The notes beneath the pieces were generated by a model, which made no database searches, had not been told where the DNA came from, and saw nothing but the letters and a program-made list of their open reading frames with translations. Below, piece after piece: positions 18,660 through 27,775 of a stretch of 34,500 nucleotides of DNA (the stretch's first letter is position 1; every line of letters begins with the position of its first letter). A program made the translations under genes and the position numbers. Origin of the DNA: Prorocentrum cordatum (lineage: Eukaryota; Sar; Dinophyceae; Prorocentrales; Prorocentraceae); assembly GCA_963575745.1 (NCBI GenBank), contig CAUYUJ010001692.1:199001-233500 (forward strand), given 5' to 3'.

Positions 18660-18945
18660 TGTTCGCCCAAGAGATGCCCCGAGAGGCGCCAACAGCCTCC
18701 GAGAGGGCCCCCAGACTGGCTCTGGAGGCTCCGAGAGCCCGAGAGGACCCCAAGACGGCCCCAAAACGGTTCCAGGAGGCCCCTACGGACCACCTAAAAG
18801 CCCCAAGAGGCCCCTCAAGAGGCCCCCAAGAGGCCCCCAAAGGGGCTCAAAGAGGCCCCTCAAGAGGCCCCCAAGAGGCCCCTCAGTAGGCCCCCAAGAG
18901 GCCCCTCAGGAGGCCCCTCAAGAGGCCGCAATTGGACTCCCAAGA
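18660..18945. repeat. GAGGCCCCTCAA-type 12-bp minisatellite
   Basis: GAGAGGC and CCCCAAGACGG words give way from 18790 to nearly regular 12-base units AAGAGGCCCCTC and AAGAGGCCCCCA. GAGGCCCCTC is itself palindromic. Confidence 0.8.
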
Positions 18946-18957
18946 AGGCTGCGTGTC

Positions 18958-19445
18958 CCTCCTCCTCCTCCTCCTCTCCCGCCCCTCCTCACTCTCATTC
19001 ACTCCCTCCTCTCCTCCACTCCTCCCTCCCTTCTCATCCTCCTCCTCCTTCCTCTCCTCCTCCTCCTCCTTCCCCCTCCAACTCCTTCCCTCGTCCCACA
19101 CTAGTTCCTCCTCCTCCTCCCCTCCCTCCTCCTCTCCTCCCTCCTACCTCCCTTCATTCTCCTATTCTCCCCTCCCTTCCACTTCCTCCCTCCTCTCTGG
19201 CATCCCTTCCTCCTCCCCTCCTCCTCATCTTCGTCATCCTCCTCCTCCTTCTCCCTCCTCCTCCTGCCCTCTCCTCCTTGTCTCCTTCGCCTCCTTCCTT
19301 CATCCTCCTCTTCCTCCTCCTCCTCCTCCTCCTCGTGTTCCTCCTCCTCTTCCTCCTTCTCCTCCTCCTCCTCCTCCTCGTGTCCCTCCTCTTCCTCCTC
19401 CTCCTCCTCCTCCACTTCCTTATCCTCCTTCTCCTCTTCTCCTCG
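18958..19445. repeat. (CCT)n homopyrimidine tract, 0.5 kb
   Basis: About 490 bases in which the plus strand is almost entirely C and T. It lies immediately before the first gene of the right-hand cassette and is complementary in kind to the GGA tracts at 20215, 21289 and 22733. Confidence 0.95.
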
Positions 19446-19528
19446 GCCATGCTCTTCCTTACCCTGAGGGCCCAATGTTCACCGTGGATTTCCTGGGATC
19501 CACCGCTCCAGAGAGCTTGGGCATGGTC

Positions 19529-19560
19529 TTGCTGTCTTCTGCAGCCGTTTTGGCTGTGTG
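19529..19560 (+). promoter_or_regulatory. Trans-splice acceptor / SL-like leader 1
   Basis: TGCTGTCTTCTGCAG (19529-19543) is a good pyrimidine-plus-CAG acceptor. It continues as GCAGCCGTTTTGGCT, which matches GTAGCCATTTTGGCT of DinoSL at 13 of 15 bases. The ATG at 19606 follows 46 bases after the motif. Confidence 0.5.
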
Positions 19561-19605
19561 CTCTTTCATAGAGCCAGGCTGCAGACGCCAGAGAGCGCAG
19601 CGGCC

Positions 19606-22068
19606 ATGGCCAATCGTGTGTTCGCCGCGTACTACGGCCAGGACGCCGAGGCGCAGTGCGAGAAGGCCAAGAGTCAGGTCGGATCATACGCGGCCGCCTT
19701 GGTACGCAGCGAGATGTGGACGCCTGGCGAGCCGCTCACAGAACTTGAGAAAGATTCGCAGTCTCCAGCGCTGGAGAAGGTGACCATGTCGTGCTTCGAG
19801 AAGCCCGGCACGTTCGAATGCCTGAAGGAGTTGTTGGCCACTTTGCCGGGTCCGCCGCCGCCGTCGGTGCAGATCCGAGATGGCCTTCGAGCTGCTGATG
19901 CTCTGACGGCCTTCAAGCTCAGTGGCAATGAGCGGACCAGCGCTATGTGGTGCAGGGAGGAGTCGGAGAAGCTCCACATGCTGTGGGGATATATCTGGTC
20001 GTGCTTCAGCCGAAGCCCCGATCGGAGCAAGAGCGTGCCGATGCAGCGCCTGAAGTTCGTCCTCAGCCAGGGCGGTGCCACTCCGACGACGCCGAGTCCT
20101 GCGAGAAGCGACTCTCAGGACAGCCTAGCTTGCACTTGCTCAAAAAGATCGGACTCCCTCCTCTCCTCCTCCCCCTCAGCCCCCTCCAGGAGAGAACCCC
20201 AAAAAGCTTTCCAGGAGGAGGGAGGGGAGGGGGAGAGCAGAGGGAGGAGGAGGAGGAGGAGGAGGAGGAGGAGGAAGAGAGGGAGGAGGAGGAAGAGGAG
20301 GAGGAGGAGGAGGAGGAGGAGGAGGAAGAGGAGGAGGAGGAGGAGGAGGAGGAGGAGGAGGAAGAGGAGACAAGTTTCGAGAATCCACGAGGAATCATTC
20401 ATCGCCACGTCCGCTGTTCAGGTGATCGAGTCGGACACCGAGGCAGAGAGCCATGCTGGCAGCAAAACTGAGCACGAGTTCGACGACGAGTACCCTGATG
20501 CTGATGCTGATGACACCAGGCGCGAGCTCCACTTCGGCGAGGCCTCGGAGGACGAGGACGACGCGATCGAGGACGGCAAGGTCGAGGACAACTTCGAGGA
20601 CGAGCCCATGCCGATCAACGACGAGAGCATCGACGGCACGCCGCTAGGCAGCGAGGACATGGAGGCGATCGCGATCGACGACGGCTTCCCGCTAAGCAGC
20701 GAGGACCTGAAGACGTTCGACGGCGACTTCCCGCTGGGCAGCGAGGACATGAAGACGTTCGACGATGACGACGGCGTCCCGCTAGGCAGCTCGGTCCTGA
20801 AGACGTTCGACTGCGACGACGGCTTCCCGCTAGGCAGCGAGGACATGAAGACGTTCGACGGCGACGACGGCTTCCCGCTAGGCAGCGAGGACATGAAGAC
20901 GTTCAACGGCGACGACGGCTTCCCGCTAGGCAGCTCGGACATGAAGACGTTCGACGGCGACCGCGGCTTCCCGCTAGGCAGCTCGGACATGAAGACTCTC
21001 GACGGTGACGACGGCTTCCCGGTGGCTCCAGCGGGGCCCTGCTCGGCAGAGTTGCCCGAGTGGCAAGTGCGACGCGCCGAGAAGGCCCAGGGGATCGACT
21101 CTATCATCACGCAGGGTGGCAAGTACGGCATCCTGCTCGAACCCGACGACCACATCGGCGACGTCCCCATCGAGAGCTCCTCGCGCTACCACGACCGCCT
21201 GGAGGCCAAGACGACGGCCGCCCTCGACGCGCTGGACGAGATGATCGGCAAAACATTCGAGAGACCGAGAGAATGGATGAGCAGGATGAGAGAGGAGGAT
21301 GGATGAGGAGAGAGAAGTGATGAGGAAGGAGAAGGAGGGGAAGAGGAGAGAGGAGGAGGAGGAAGAGGAGGAGGGAGGAGGGGGAGGAGGAGGAAAGAGG
21401 AGGAGGAAGAGGAGGAGGAGGAGGAGGAGGAGGAGGAGGGGGTCAAAGGGAGACATGAGACCAACTACCCTGCCTGCCCTCGCCCACCCTCCACTTCTCT
21501 TCTCTCCCCTGGTCCCATCTCCGCTCCTCGCAGGACTCCTTCTAAAGGGGGATGGTGTAGGCGGGGCCCCGCTGCGCCCCCCTCCCAGGACTCCGACTCC
21601 GACAATGAGGGCCTGCCTCACCTGGACGCGGGGTTCCCGATCGGCTCAAGTGACCTTGCAGACACGTTGGACTCCGTCGGAACCCCGATCACCCAGAAGG
21701 AGAGGAACCCCAAAAAGAAGAAGCCCTCGGACAAGAAGACGCCCCCGAAGGTCCTGAAAGCGAAGGCGAAGGCAAAGTATCCAGTCATGCCAGACCTCGA
21801 CGATCCCCAGGGGTCCTTCGTGCAGCCGCCCGCGAAGGCCGTGCCCAAGTCGGAGCGCCAGGCTCAATTTTACCAGGTGTGCTTCATGTATCGTGGTGGG
21901 AAAAAAACGGCCCTCTGCCAGCTGCACCCGGGCGCGCTGGACCGTACGCTCGAGGAGTGCAAGATGATGGCCGATGCGATCGCCGACAGCATCAATCAGC
22001 AGTCCTTCGCCTCTGCGGCGGAGGCCAAGCACTTCGCCAAGGAGCAGAAGGCGAGCCTCACGTCGTGA
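19606..22068 (+). CDS. Acidic 16-residue-repeat protein, introns likely
   Basis: Unknown function. The start ATG (GCGGCCATGGCC, MANRVFAAYYG) follows the SL-like leader. The N-terminal 170 residues are balanced (FECLKELLATLPG, LRAADALTAFKLSG, KLHMLWGYIWSCFSR). A purine tract at 20215-20372 reads as poly-Arg in frame and is more likely intronic. The next part is acidic and holds eight blocks of FPLGSEDMKTFDGDDG (48-bp period, 20641-21025), then LPEWQVRRAEKAQGIDSII and a helical end. The frame stops at 21306 in a second purine tract. After CCCCCCTCCCAG (acceptor near 21588) the same protein resumes: DSDSDNEG, another repeat block GFPIGSSDLADTL, a Lys-rich stretch and FYQVCFMYRGGKKTALCQ, ending at a TGA. 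Exact donors are unresolved. It is the first of four codirectional genes. Confidence 0.7.
20215..20372. repeat. (GGA)n purine tract, probable intron 1 body
   Basis: AGGAGG repeats with AAG variants. In frame it gives more than 40 consecutive Arg/Lys, and in the other frames poly-Glu or poly-Gly, so translation is doubtful. Confidence 0.85.
21289..21440. repeat. (GGA)n purine tract, probable intron 2 body
   Basis: AGAGAGGAGG and GAGGAGGAGG repeats followed by a pyrimidine-rich stretch with two CAG-GACTCC sites (21533 and 21588). Only the second restores the reading frame of the gene. Confidence 0.8.
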
Positions 22069-22079
22069 CGCCAGGCAGC

Positions 22080-22565
22080 CAGTCAGCCTGGACAGTGTGC
22101 TCCAGGAGCCTCTTGGGTCGGCCTATATGGCCAGAGTGCTCCAGGGGCGTTCAGGGCTGTCGAGAAGCTCGACAGCCAGGGTCCTCCAGAACCTCTGGGG
22201 GACCGCGCTCGGAGGCCCGCTGTCGGGGACCCTGGGACCTCGGCCCTTCACACTTTCCGAGGTCCTGGGGGCAGCGGAGCCCGTTTCAGACAAACTAGGA
22301 AGGTTTGGAAAACAAGCCCCGCGTAAGTCCACCCTCCAGACCCCTTCCAGGCTCTGCGCCTTCATTCCCTATCCCCGTCTATCATAGATGCCCTTCCATC
22401 CCCCTCAACTTCCCTCTACCCTCCCCCATCCCACTCCATCCCACTCCCACCGCCCGCAGTCCAGATCGCTTCTCCATCCATCCACCCAGCAATGCCCGAC
22501 GTCGGTGGAAGCATTTGAGTCCTTCGTTTCTGCATGGCTGCATGCCTCGAGTCGAGCACCACTCA
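22080..22565. other. Intergenic stretch between two opposing units
   Basis: The first 230 bases are CCAGGG/CTCCAG-rich and may be 3' UTR. From 22330 it is C/T-rich. On the minus strand short frames follow the SL-relict array (an ATG near 22546 opens MQPCRNEGLKCFHRRRALL), then run into G-rich DNA. No domain is recognised. Confidence 0.4.
22155..22177 (+). other. Perfect hairpin in 3' region
   Basis: GGCTGTCGAG, a three-base AAG loop, then CTCGACAGCC: a perfect 10-bp stem 86 bases after the stop codon of the acidic repeat gene. Confidence 0.7.
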
Positions 22566-22567
22566 GT

Positions 22568-22683
22568 CTCAGCCGATCGCCAAAGCTTGAGCCATTCAAT
22601 TGAAAGCTCAATCCAATACCATAGCCAAAAGTGAGCCTAAGCCAAAACGATAACAGAGAAACGATAGCCCAAACCATAGCCAC
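22568..22683 (-). repeat. Degenerate tandem SL relicts, minus strand
   Basis: Reading the minus strand there are successive pieces resembling ATTTTGGCTCAAG: GGTTTGGGCTATCG, CGTTTTGGCTTAGG (22649-22636), CTTTTGGCTATGG, TATTGGATTGAG, GAATGGCTCAAG (22597-22586) and CGATCGGCTGAG. Pieces are 12-21 bases long and mostly end in AG or GG. This is the same structure as 6972-7046 but older, suggesting a minus-strand retroposed gene reading toward 22.5 kb. Confidence 0.6.
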
Positions 22684-22732
22684 CCCACTCCCCCCTCTTC
22701 CGCTCCTGTGGAGGGCGAGAGAGGAGGCTGAG

Positions 22733-22742
22733 GGATGAGGAC

Positions 22743-22774
<32 letters not shown>

Positions 22775-22835
22775 GGAGGAGGAGGAGGAAGAGGAAGGAG
22801 AAGGAGGAGAAGAAGGAGGAGGAAGAAGTGGAGGT
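22733..22835. repeat. (GGA)n purine tract
   Basis: GAGGAGGAGGAAGAGG repeats directly beyond the SL-relict array. On the minus strand this is a pyrimidine tract. Confidence 0.9.
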
Positions 22836-23128
22836 GGGCTCACCTCGAGGTGAGTTGTTCGGGCCCCTCCTCTGGTCTGACCCCGCTCCGACGCCCATCC
22901 GTCGCGCCCCCCGGTGCGCTCTGTGACCGTCGAGCCTTTTTTGGCCGAGCTGCTCCTCTGGCGGGCTGCCCGCGGACCGACGGCAAGGTCGTCGACAGCC
23001 GATGGTGCGCCCCGCCCCCGCCCCCCTCCGCCGTGCTTTCTGAGCGCGCAGGGTCGATCACAGCACTTTGTAGAGCGATGAGATCCCGAGGGAATGAAGG
23101 GCCCCAGGGCTGCGATGTTCCAGGACAA

Positions 23129-23165
23129 GAGCATTATGTTGGGAATCATTCCCAACATAATGCTC
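23129..23165. repeat. 37-bp perfect palindrome
   Basis: Arm GAGCATTATGTTGGGAAT (23129-23146), one central C, and its exact reverse complement (23148-23165). The arms are 18 of 18 paired, with essentially no loop, and lie about 500 bases upstream of the methyltransferase-like gene. Confidence 0.95.
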
Positions 23166-23174
23166 ACAACTTGG

Positions 23175-23480
23175 CGAAGACAACTTGGCGAAGACAATAA
23201 CAACTCAAATAACAACTCAAATAACAAATCGAATAACAACCCACTGAACCTCTAAAATAACAACTCAACAACAACAACTGAAATAACAACTCAAATGCCA
23301 AATAACAAGTCGAACAACAACTCAAGTAGCATCTCAAATAACAACTCAACTAACAACTCACATACCAACATAAATACCAGATAACAGCAACAACTCAAAC
23401 AACAACAGCACGGACAATGCAAATAACAGGACTGCTGGAAATGGTTCAATAACAACTTGGTTCAATAACAACAGCGTTAA
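23175..23480. repeat. AATAACAACTC-type degenerate repeats
   Basis: About 300 A/C-rich bases cycling through AATAACAACTCA and CAAATAACAAC. The plus strand is nearly free of G. It ends in GGTTCAATAACAAC and GGTTCAAACAAC variants. Confidence 0.85.
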
Positions 23481-23640
23481 GGTTGGGAATGGTTCAAACA
23501 ACAAATGGTGAGGGGCAGCAGCGCTCCCCTCTCGCAAAAAGAAACGCTCGAAGCCCCCCCCCAAGCAAACAAACATAAGAACACACATCGGGGGGTCATA
23601 AGGGCTTTCGGCTCCTGAGGGGCCTCTGAACACTTGCAGC

Positions 23641-23655
23641 CGTTTTTTTTCTCAG
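23641..23655 (+). promoter_or_regulatory. Trans-splice acceptor before the methyltransferase
   Basis: AGCCG, then T8 and CTCAG, end 10 bases before the ATG at 23666. It is a strong pyrimidine-plus-CAG acceptor. Its left side GCAGCCGTTTT repeats the motif at 19541. Confidence 0.6.
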
Positions 23656-23665
23656 AGGCATTCCG

Positions 23666-24679
23666 ATGGCGCCCAAACGCAGGCTCACACAGAAGACTTC
23701 CGACGATGCTCTACATCCGTACATGCCATCTTCTTTGTCTCAGTCGTGCGTTGCCGAGGGCATTGGGGTCAGTTTGTACACATACAAGACTATGAAAAAG
23801 ATGGGAATGCCGAAGTTGCTGTATCCGATCATGTTTGCCCTGACGCACATGCCTGAATTCCCGTCCCAAAGCATCGATTGCATCGAATATTTCAGTGGTG
23901 TTGGACATATCTATTCCAAGTTTGTGAGTGTGGGGCTCCCTGCTGTGGGTTACGACATCGAGTACGATCCAGCTAACAATGACCTGTGCTCTCCTCAGGG
24001 CTTCATCTTCGCACTGGTATGCATGATGAGACTTTCTGGCGATGGCCTCGCATGGTTTGCAACTGTATGCAGCACTTGGATTTGGTTGGCCTCGAGCTCG
24101 ACCAAGAGAACCCGTACTCGCCCGCTGGGAAGGGCGGATAGTCAAACAGTTCGGCAAGGTAACATTCAAGTTGCTCGGAGTGCTGTGCTGATGGGATTGT
24201 GTCATGCGAAGCACGCCTGGTGGGGATTAGAACAACCTCTGAAATCGTTGATGGTACATCATCCGGCTATGCAGTGGGTTGCTAAGACCGTCGATTGGGT
24301 TGAAGTCTCGACTATGATGGGTGCCTTCGGTGCTTGCACGTTGAAACCAAGCTCGTTGTTCGGCAACTCTGGCTGGGTGCGGGGGCTCCATAGACAACGA
24401 CCGAAGAAGTTCAAATCGACAAATGTTGATACAGTTATTTACGAAGTGTTCAACGGGAAAAGGGGTGTATGTGGAAGCAAGGGGCTCAAGAAAACCCAAG
24501 AGTACACCCCAGAGTTTGCCGACAAAGTGTTCGAGTGTTTCGTCGCGTTCCGATCCACGCATGCTGAGAACATCGATTCTTCAGACGATGAGGCGGCGCC
24601 GGCGACCGAGGAGTTCGATACTGCCCTATTCCCTGAAGCGTTGAGGGTGCTAATGCCCGAGCCATCCCCGCTCGGGTGA
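23666..24679 (+). CDS. SAM-methyltransferase-fold protein, expanded family
   Basis: A complete 337-residue frame without simple repeats. CIEYFSGVGHIYSKF, then GLPAVGYDIEYD (residues 72-101), looks like the SAM-binding loop and acidic strand end of a Rossmann methyltransferase. ATVCSTWIWLAS (132-143) sits where a C5-methyltransferase-like PPC loop belongs, and WGLEQP (186-191) where the ENV/EQP block would be. MGAFG, KPSSLFGN and LKKTQEYTPEF follow. The tail is acidic (SSDDEAAPATEE). From memory it matches an uncharacterised, multicopy dinoflagellate family whose usual loop reads PPCSTW; here it reads TVCSTW. Whether it methylates DNA, RNA or nothing is unknown. The start is set by the acceptor 10 bases upstream. 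Confidence 0.8.
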   Translation: MAPKRRLTQKTSDDALHPYMPSSLSQSCVAEGIGVSLYTYKTMKKMGMPKLLYPIMFALTHMPEFPSQSIDCIEYFSGVGHIYSKFVSVGLPAVGYDIEYDPANNDLCSPQGFIFALVCMMRLSGDGLAWFATVCSTWIWLASSSTKRTRTRPLGRADSQTVRQGNIQVARSAVLMGLCHAKHAWWGLEQPLKSLMVHHPAMQWVAKTVDWVEVSTMMGAFGACTLKPSSLFGNSGWVRGLHRQRPKKFKSTNVDTVIYEVFNGKRGVCGSKGLKKTQEYTPEFADKVFECFVAFRSTHAENIDSSDDEAAPATEEFDTALFPEALRVLMPEPSPLG

Positions 24680-24689
24680 TCCCGCGGCC

Positions 24690-25060
24690 ACCTCCTTAGC
24701 CTCCCTCCGCCTCCACCTTTATGCACAGTATCTCTCCTTTGCTCCTCCTTTTCCATGGATGGCCCTATAGGTTGGCATTGCTCAGGAACCGACGTGCTGC
24801 GGCGCACGCTGAAGCATCCTCACATCTCGATCCCATCTCGTGCTGGACTACCTTGGGGTCATTGTGCTCATGTGGGGTCTCCACAGTGGGACCCAACCCA
24901 TCATGGATCCACTCCCCCCCTCGCCCTCCCCCTCCCTCCGCACTTCCCGCCCCTAAGCCCTCCTCCGCGGCCCTCGCCCCCCCTTCCCCCTCCGCCCGCC
25001 ACGCCCCCAATCCCACCCCGCCCGCCCCGCCCTGCTCTGCCCCGACTCGCAAACGAACGT
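24690..25060. other. C/T-rich intergenic stretch
   Basis: 3' flank of the methyltransferase-like gene. From 24910 it is extremely C-rich (CCCCTCGCCCTCCCCCTCC). No gene seen. Confidence 0.5.
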
Positions 25061-25155
25061 TGGCGTGAGTTAGCGTGAGTTAGCGTGAGTTAGCGTGAGT
25101 TAGCGTGAGTTAGCGTGAGTTATCGTGAGTTATCGTGAGTTAGCGTGAGTTGGCG
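25061..25155. repeat. 10-bp tandem repeat TAGCGTGAGT
   Basis: Nine consecutive 10-base units, seven with TAGCGTGAGT or TGGCGTGAGT and two with TATCGTGAGT, then a degenerate end. The repeat has a sharp left edge after CGAACGT. Confidence 0.97.
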
Positions 25156-25159
25156 TAGG

Positions 25160-26085
25160 ACGGGTCGGGGCCAACCAGGCTCCTGGATTTCAAGGGGGGG
25201 GCTGCGATCCGATCGCTCCGATGCTGATTTCCTTGTGAGGTCCCTGCCGACGTCCGCGCTCTCAGAATCATTCGTTTCCCCACGCATTCGTTTCAAAAAG
25301 GGTCTCATTCCCAGTCGGGCAGTTCAGAATGTGATCGTCGGCTCTTTGGGCTTCCTCCCTCCTCCCAAGGTTCCAGAGGGTCCCAAAGTGCCGTCTCGTC
25401 TCACTTGCTCCTCCTGCCCTCCTCGTCTGTCTCATCCGTTTACAGCTGCTCATCGTCCTCGTCCCACTCGTCCTGCGCTCCGCCCAGGGATATGCCACCT
25501 AGCTGGAGGAAACGCAGATCGGCGTGCGATAACCTACCGGATCAAGGCGACCCCGCGCCCCGTGCTGCAGGGCAATGGTCGGAGGAGGACCTCTTGGAGG
25601 GAAGAGGGGGGAGCATGGATGGAGAGAAGATGGAGGAATACATAATACGATGAACAATGAAGGAATGCGGATGTTCACGACTTCGAGGATCAGATAGGCA
25701 AACGCAAACCGAGGAGGAAGCTCAAGACACGGAGCATGGTAGACAGGGTCTGGGGTTGAGGGGGGAAGGATGAAGCGATGAGCAGCGCACGCAACAACAG
25801 ACAGGAAGAAATATGATCACGCCAGTCAACAAACAATCAGATCCCCTTCCCCTCTGACAGCGTGGGCGCGGGCGTTTGATATAGCATTACACAGGAGAAG
25901 TACCCCAATCAGTGGATGGTTAGATGAGATCGATGGTGAGATCGATTGAGTAAGATGAACAGTGATATCGACCATGAGAACGTAACCCCTGCCAACCTCT
26001 GGGGGCCCAACTGGGGCCCGCTCGAACATTATAGGGCGGCGCCGTGACAGAAACCAGAGATTCCCCGAAATGCCAGCGCCGTTCG
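25160..26085. other. Intergenic stretch
   Basis: Mixed composition. Short frames only, such as 25145-25645 on plus, without domains. From 25640 it is purine-rich with GATCGATGGTGAGATCGATTGAG, a short internal repeat of GAGATCGAT. Nothing else is supportable. Confidence 0.4.
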
Positions 26086-26090
26086 CCACC

Positions 26091-26113
26091 TCAGTAGCCG
26101 TTTTGGCTCGAAG
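26091..26113 (+). other. DinoSL relict before third gene
   Basis: TCAGTAGCCGTTTTGGCTC then GAAG matches the DinoSL with two substitutions and one inserted G. It ends in AAG and lies 51 bases before the ATG at 26165. Such a leader in genomic DNA marks a retroposed mRNA, or here the site where a fresh leader is spliced on. Confidence 0.8.
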
Positions 26114-26164
26114 CTGGCTGCATATCTGAGCCCGCTTACTTCCGCGGTTTCCTGAGAACGTGTC

Positions 26165-27601
26165 ATGGCCGAAGAATCCACCGAGGTCGCATCAGATGTG
26201 AAACTTGAGGAAGAATCTACGCCGCTGGCAGGGATTCGAGATTTCCTGAGGAAGAATCCGCAGAGGCCGCCAGCGAAGAGGAGCTCGAGCGCGGATGAGC
26301 CCGCCGACACCAGCAGTGCGCCTACACCTAAGAGGCCGAAGACGGGCGGGGGCCGCGGCCGCGGCAAAGGTGGCAAGGGCAAGGCTCCAATGGCGAAGGC
26401 TCCTGGCACGACGGCAAAGGGGATGTCCGCGAAGCCGCCTCAGGGCAAGCCGCCTCCGCCGCCGCCTGCGAAGGTTGCAAGCTCTCCGGGAACAACGCCG
26501 CCGACCCCCATCACGCCATGCGCCAAGAAGTCTGCCCTGCCCAACTCGCCAGGGATATCGCCGCCTTGCCCAGTCAAGCCTGCAGCTCCAGCAGTCCAGC
26601 CTCTTGCCATCGCAGCGGTTGCCAAGGCTAAGAGCGTGCTGCAGGTCGCCAACACCATGGACCCGAAGGAGCGGCACAGGCGCTGGGCGGCCTTCGTGAG
26701 GAGCCAGGAGCCGCCCAAAAAAGGACAAACAACTCGCTCGGAGAAGCTGCCAGACCAACTCAGGGCGGACGTCGAGGCGAACCCGCAGAAGTGGTTCGAC
26801 GTCTGGGTGGCGCAAGGCATGTCGTGGGGGAAGGTCGTGATCGAGGAGGAGCGGAAGAGCTCGGCGAAGGCAGAGACCGAGTCGCAGGGGAACTGGACCT
26901 GGGGGCACGAGATCGACAAGACGATGCCGCCGGAGGTCGCCGCCGCTTTGAAGAGGGCATTGCGGGGCACCGATCAGCATCGCACGTACCCTGGCGCTGA
27001 GCAGGCGTCGCCAGAAGACCTCGCCTACTTGGAGCAGTTCGCCATCGTCACAGACACTTGGTCGCAGAGGAGGTCAGAGGAGGCATCTTCGTCGAAGAAG
27101 CTGACAGCTGATGCTTCAGAGATCTCCGCGGACGCCTTGGCGTACGTCGGCGACGGCAGCAACGTGCAGGGCACCACCAGCGTCGTGGCCGAGGTCGAAG
27201 AGACTCCAGAGGCGGCCGCTGCGAAGGCGCAGGAGAAGGAGATGAAAAAGCAAGCGCGGCTGGCCAAGTTGCAGAAGCCCGAGGTCGCCGTCCAGACGTG
27301 GCTGAGCAGCCTTCCCAAGGAGATCAAGGACGCCAAGAAGATCAAGCAGGAGATCCACAACAACAAGAACGTACCACAGGAGCAGAAGGACGAGTACGAG
27401 AAGAAGTTCACCGAGCACATCGAGAGCCTCAACAACTTGAGAAACGTTTTGGAGAACAGCCAGGCCAACAACGACGAGGCCAACGTAGACTTGAAGACGC
27501 CGAAGGCAGCCATCATCCGCTTGCGTAGCGACTCCAAGGAGTGGGTCGGCGTCCGGGACTTGTACGACCCAGAGGCGTCGAGGGCCGCATCCTCGGCCTA
27601 G
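26165..27601 (+). CDS. Pro/Lys-rich protein with coiled coil
   Basis: 478 residues, no introns needed. Order: acidic start (EESTEVASDVKLEEE), a basic nuclear-signal-like stretch KRPKTGGGRGRGKGGKGK (56-73), a Pro-rich linker with PPPPPP, a globular-looking part beginning MDPKERHRRWAAFVRSQE (165-182), LPDQLRADVEANPQKWFDVW (195-214), WTWGHEIDKTMPPEV, YPGAEQASPEDLAYLEQFAI, then a Lys/Glu-rich coiled coil (about 350-435) and a short tail. I recall the W...W and H-YP...DL-YL pattern from a multicopy dinoflagellate family that accompanies methyltransferase-like genes. The basic Gly/Lys stretch suggests nucleic-acid binding. The SL relict and GTGTCATGGCC fix the start. Confidence 0.75.
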   Translation: MAEESTEVASDVKLEEESTPLAGIRDFLRKNPQRPPAKRSSSADEPADTSSAPTPKRPKTGGGRGRGKGGKGKAPMAKAPGTTAKGMSAKPPQGKPPPPPPAKVASSPGTTPPTPITPCAKKSALPNSPGISPPCPVKPAAPAVQPLAIAAVAKAKSVLQVANTMDPKERHRRWAAFVRSQEPPKKGQTTRSEKLPDQLRADVEANPQKWFDVWVAQGMSWGKVVIEEERKSSAKAETESQGNWTWGHEIDKTMPPEVAAALKRALRGTDQHRTYPGAEQASPEDLAYLEQFAIVTDTWSQRRSEEASSSKKLTADASEISADALAYVGDGSNVQGTTSVVAEVEETPEAAAAKAQEKEMKKQARLAKLQKPEVAVQTWLSSLPKEIKDAKKIKQEIHNNKNVPQEQKDEYEKKFTEHIESLNNLRNVLENSQANNDEANVDLKTPKAAIIRLRSDSKEWVGVRDLYDPEASRAASSA

Positions 27602-27649
27602 GAGTAGCCGCTGCGCCTCCGGGGCGCCTTACCCCTTCCTCTCCTCCTC

Positions 27650-27775
27650 CGCCAATCTCCGATTATCATCCTCATCCTCGTCCTCATCCTCATCGTCATT
27701 CTCATCGTCATCCTCATCACCATCATCCTCAACATAATGACCAACAACATCCTCATCCTCATCCTCACCCTCCGC
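27650..27775. repeat. (TCATCC)n-type microsatellite
   Basis: CTCATC, CTCGTC and ATCATC hexamers just after the stop codon of the coiled-coil gene. Confidence 0.85.

Noticed and set aside
18150-18945. CRISPR-like array
   Set aside because: Repeats are degenerate, without unique spacers of constant length, and the DNA is eukaryotic.
20215-20372. Poly-Arg or poly-Glu domain in the acidic repeat protein
   Set aside because: The reading depends entirely on frame in a GGA tract that looks intronic like the one at 21.3 kb. Not excluded without cDNA.
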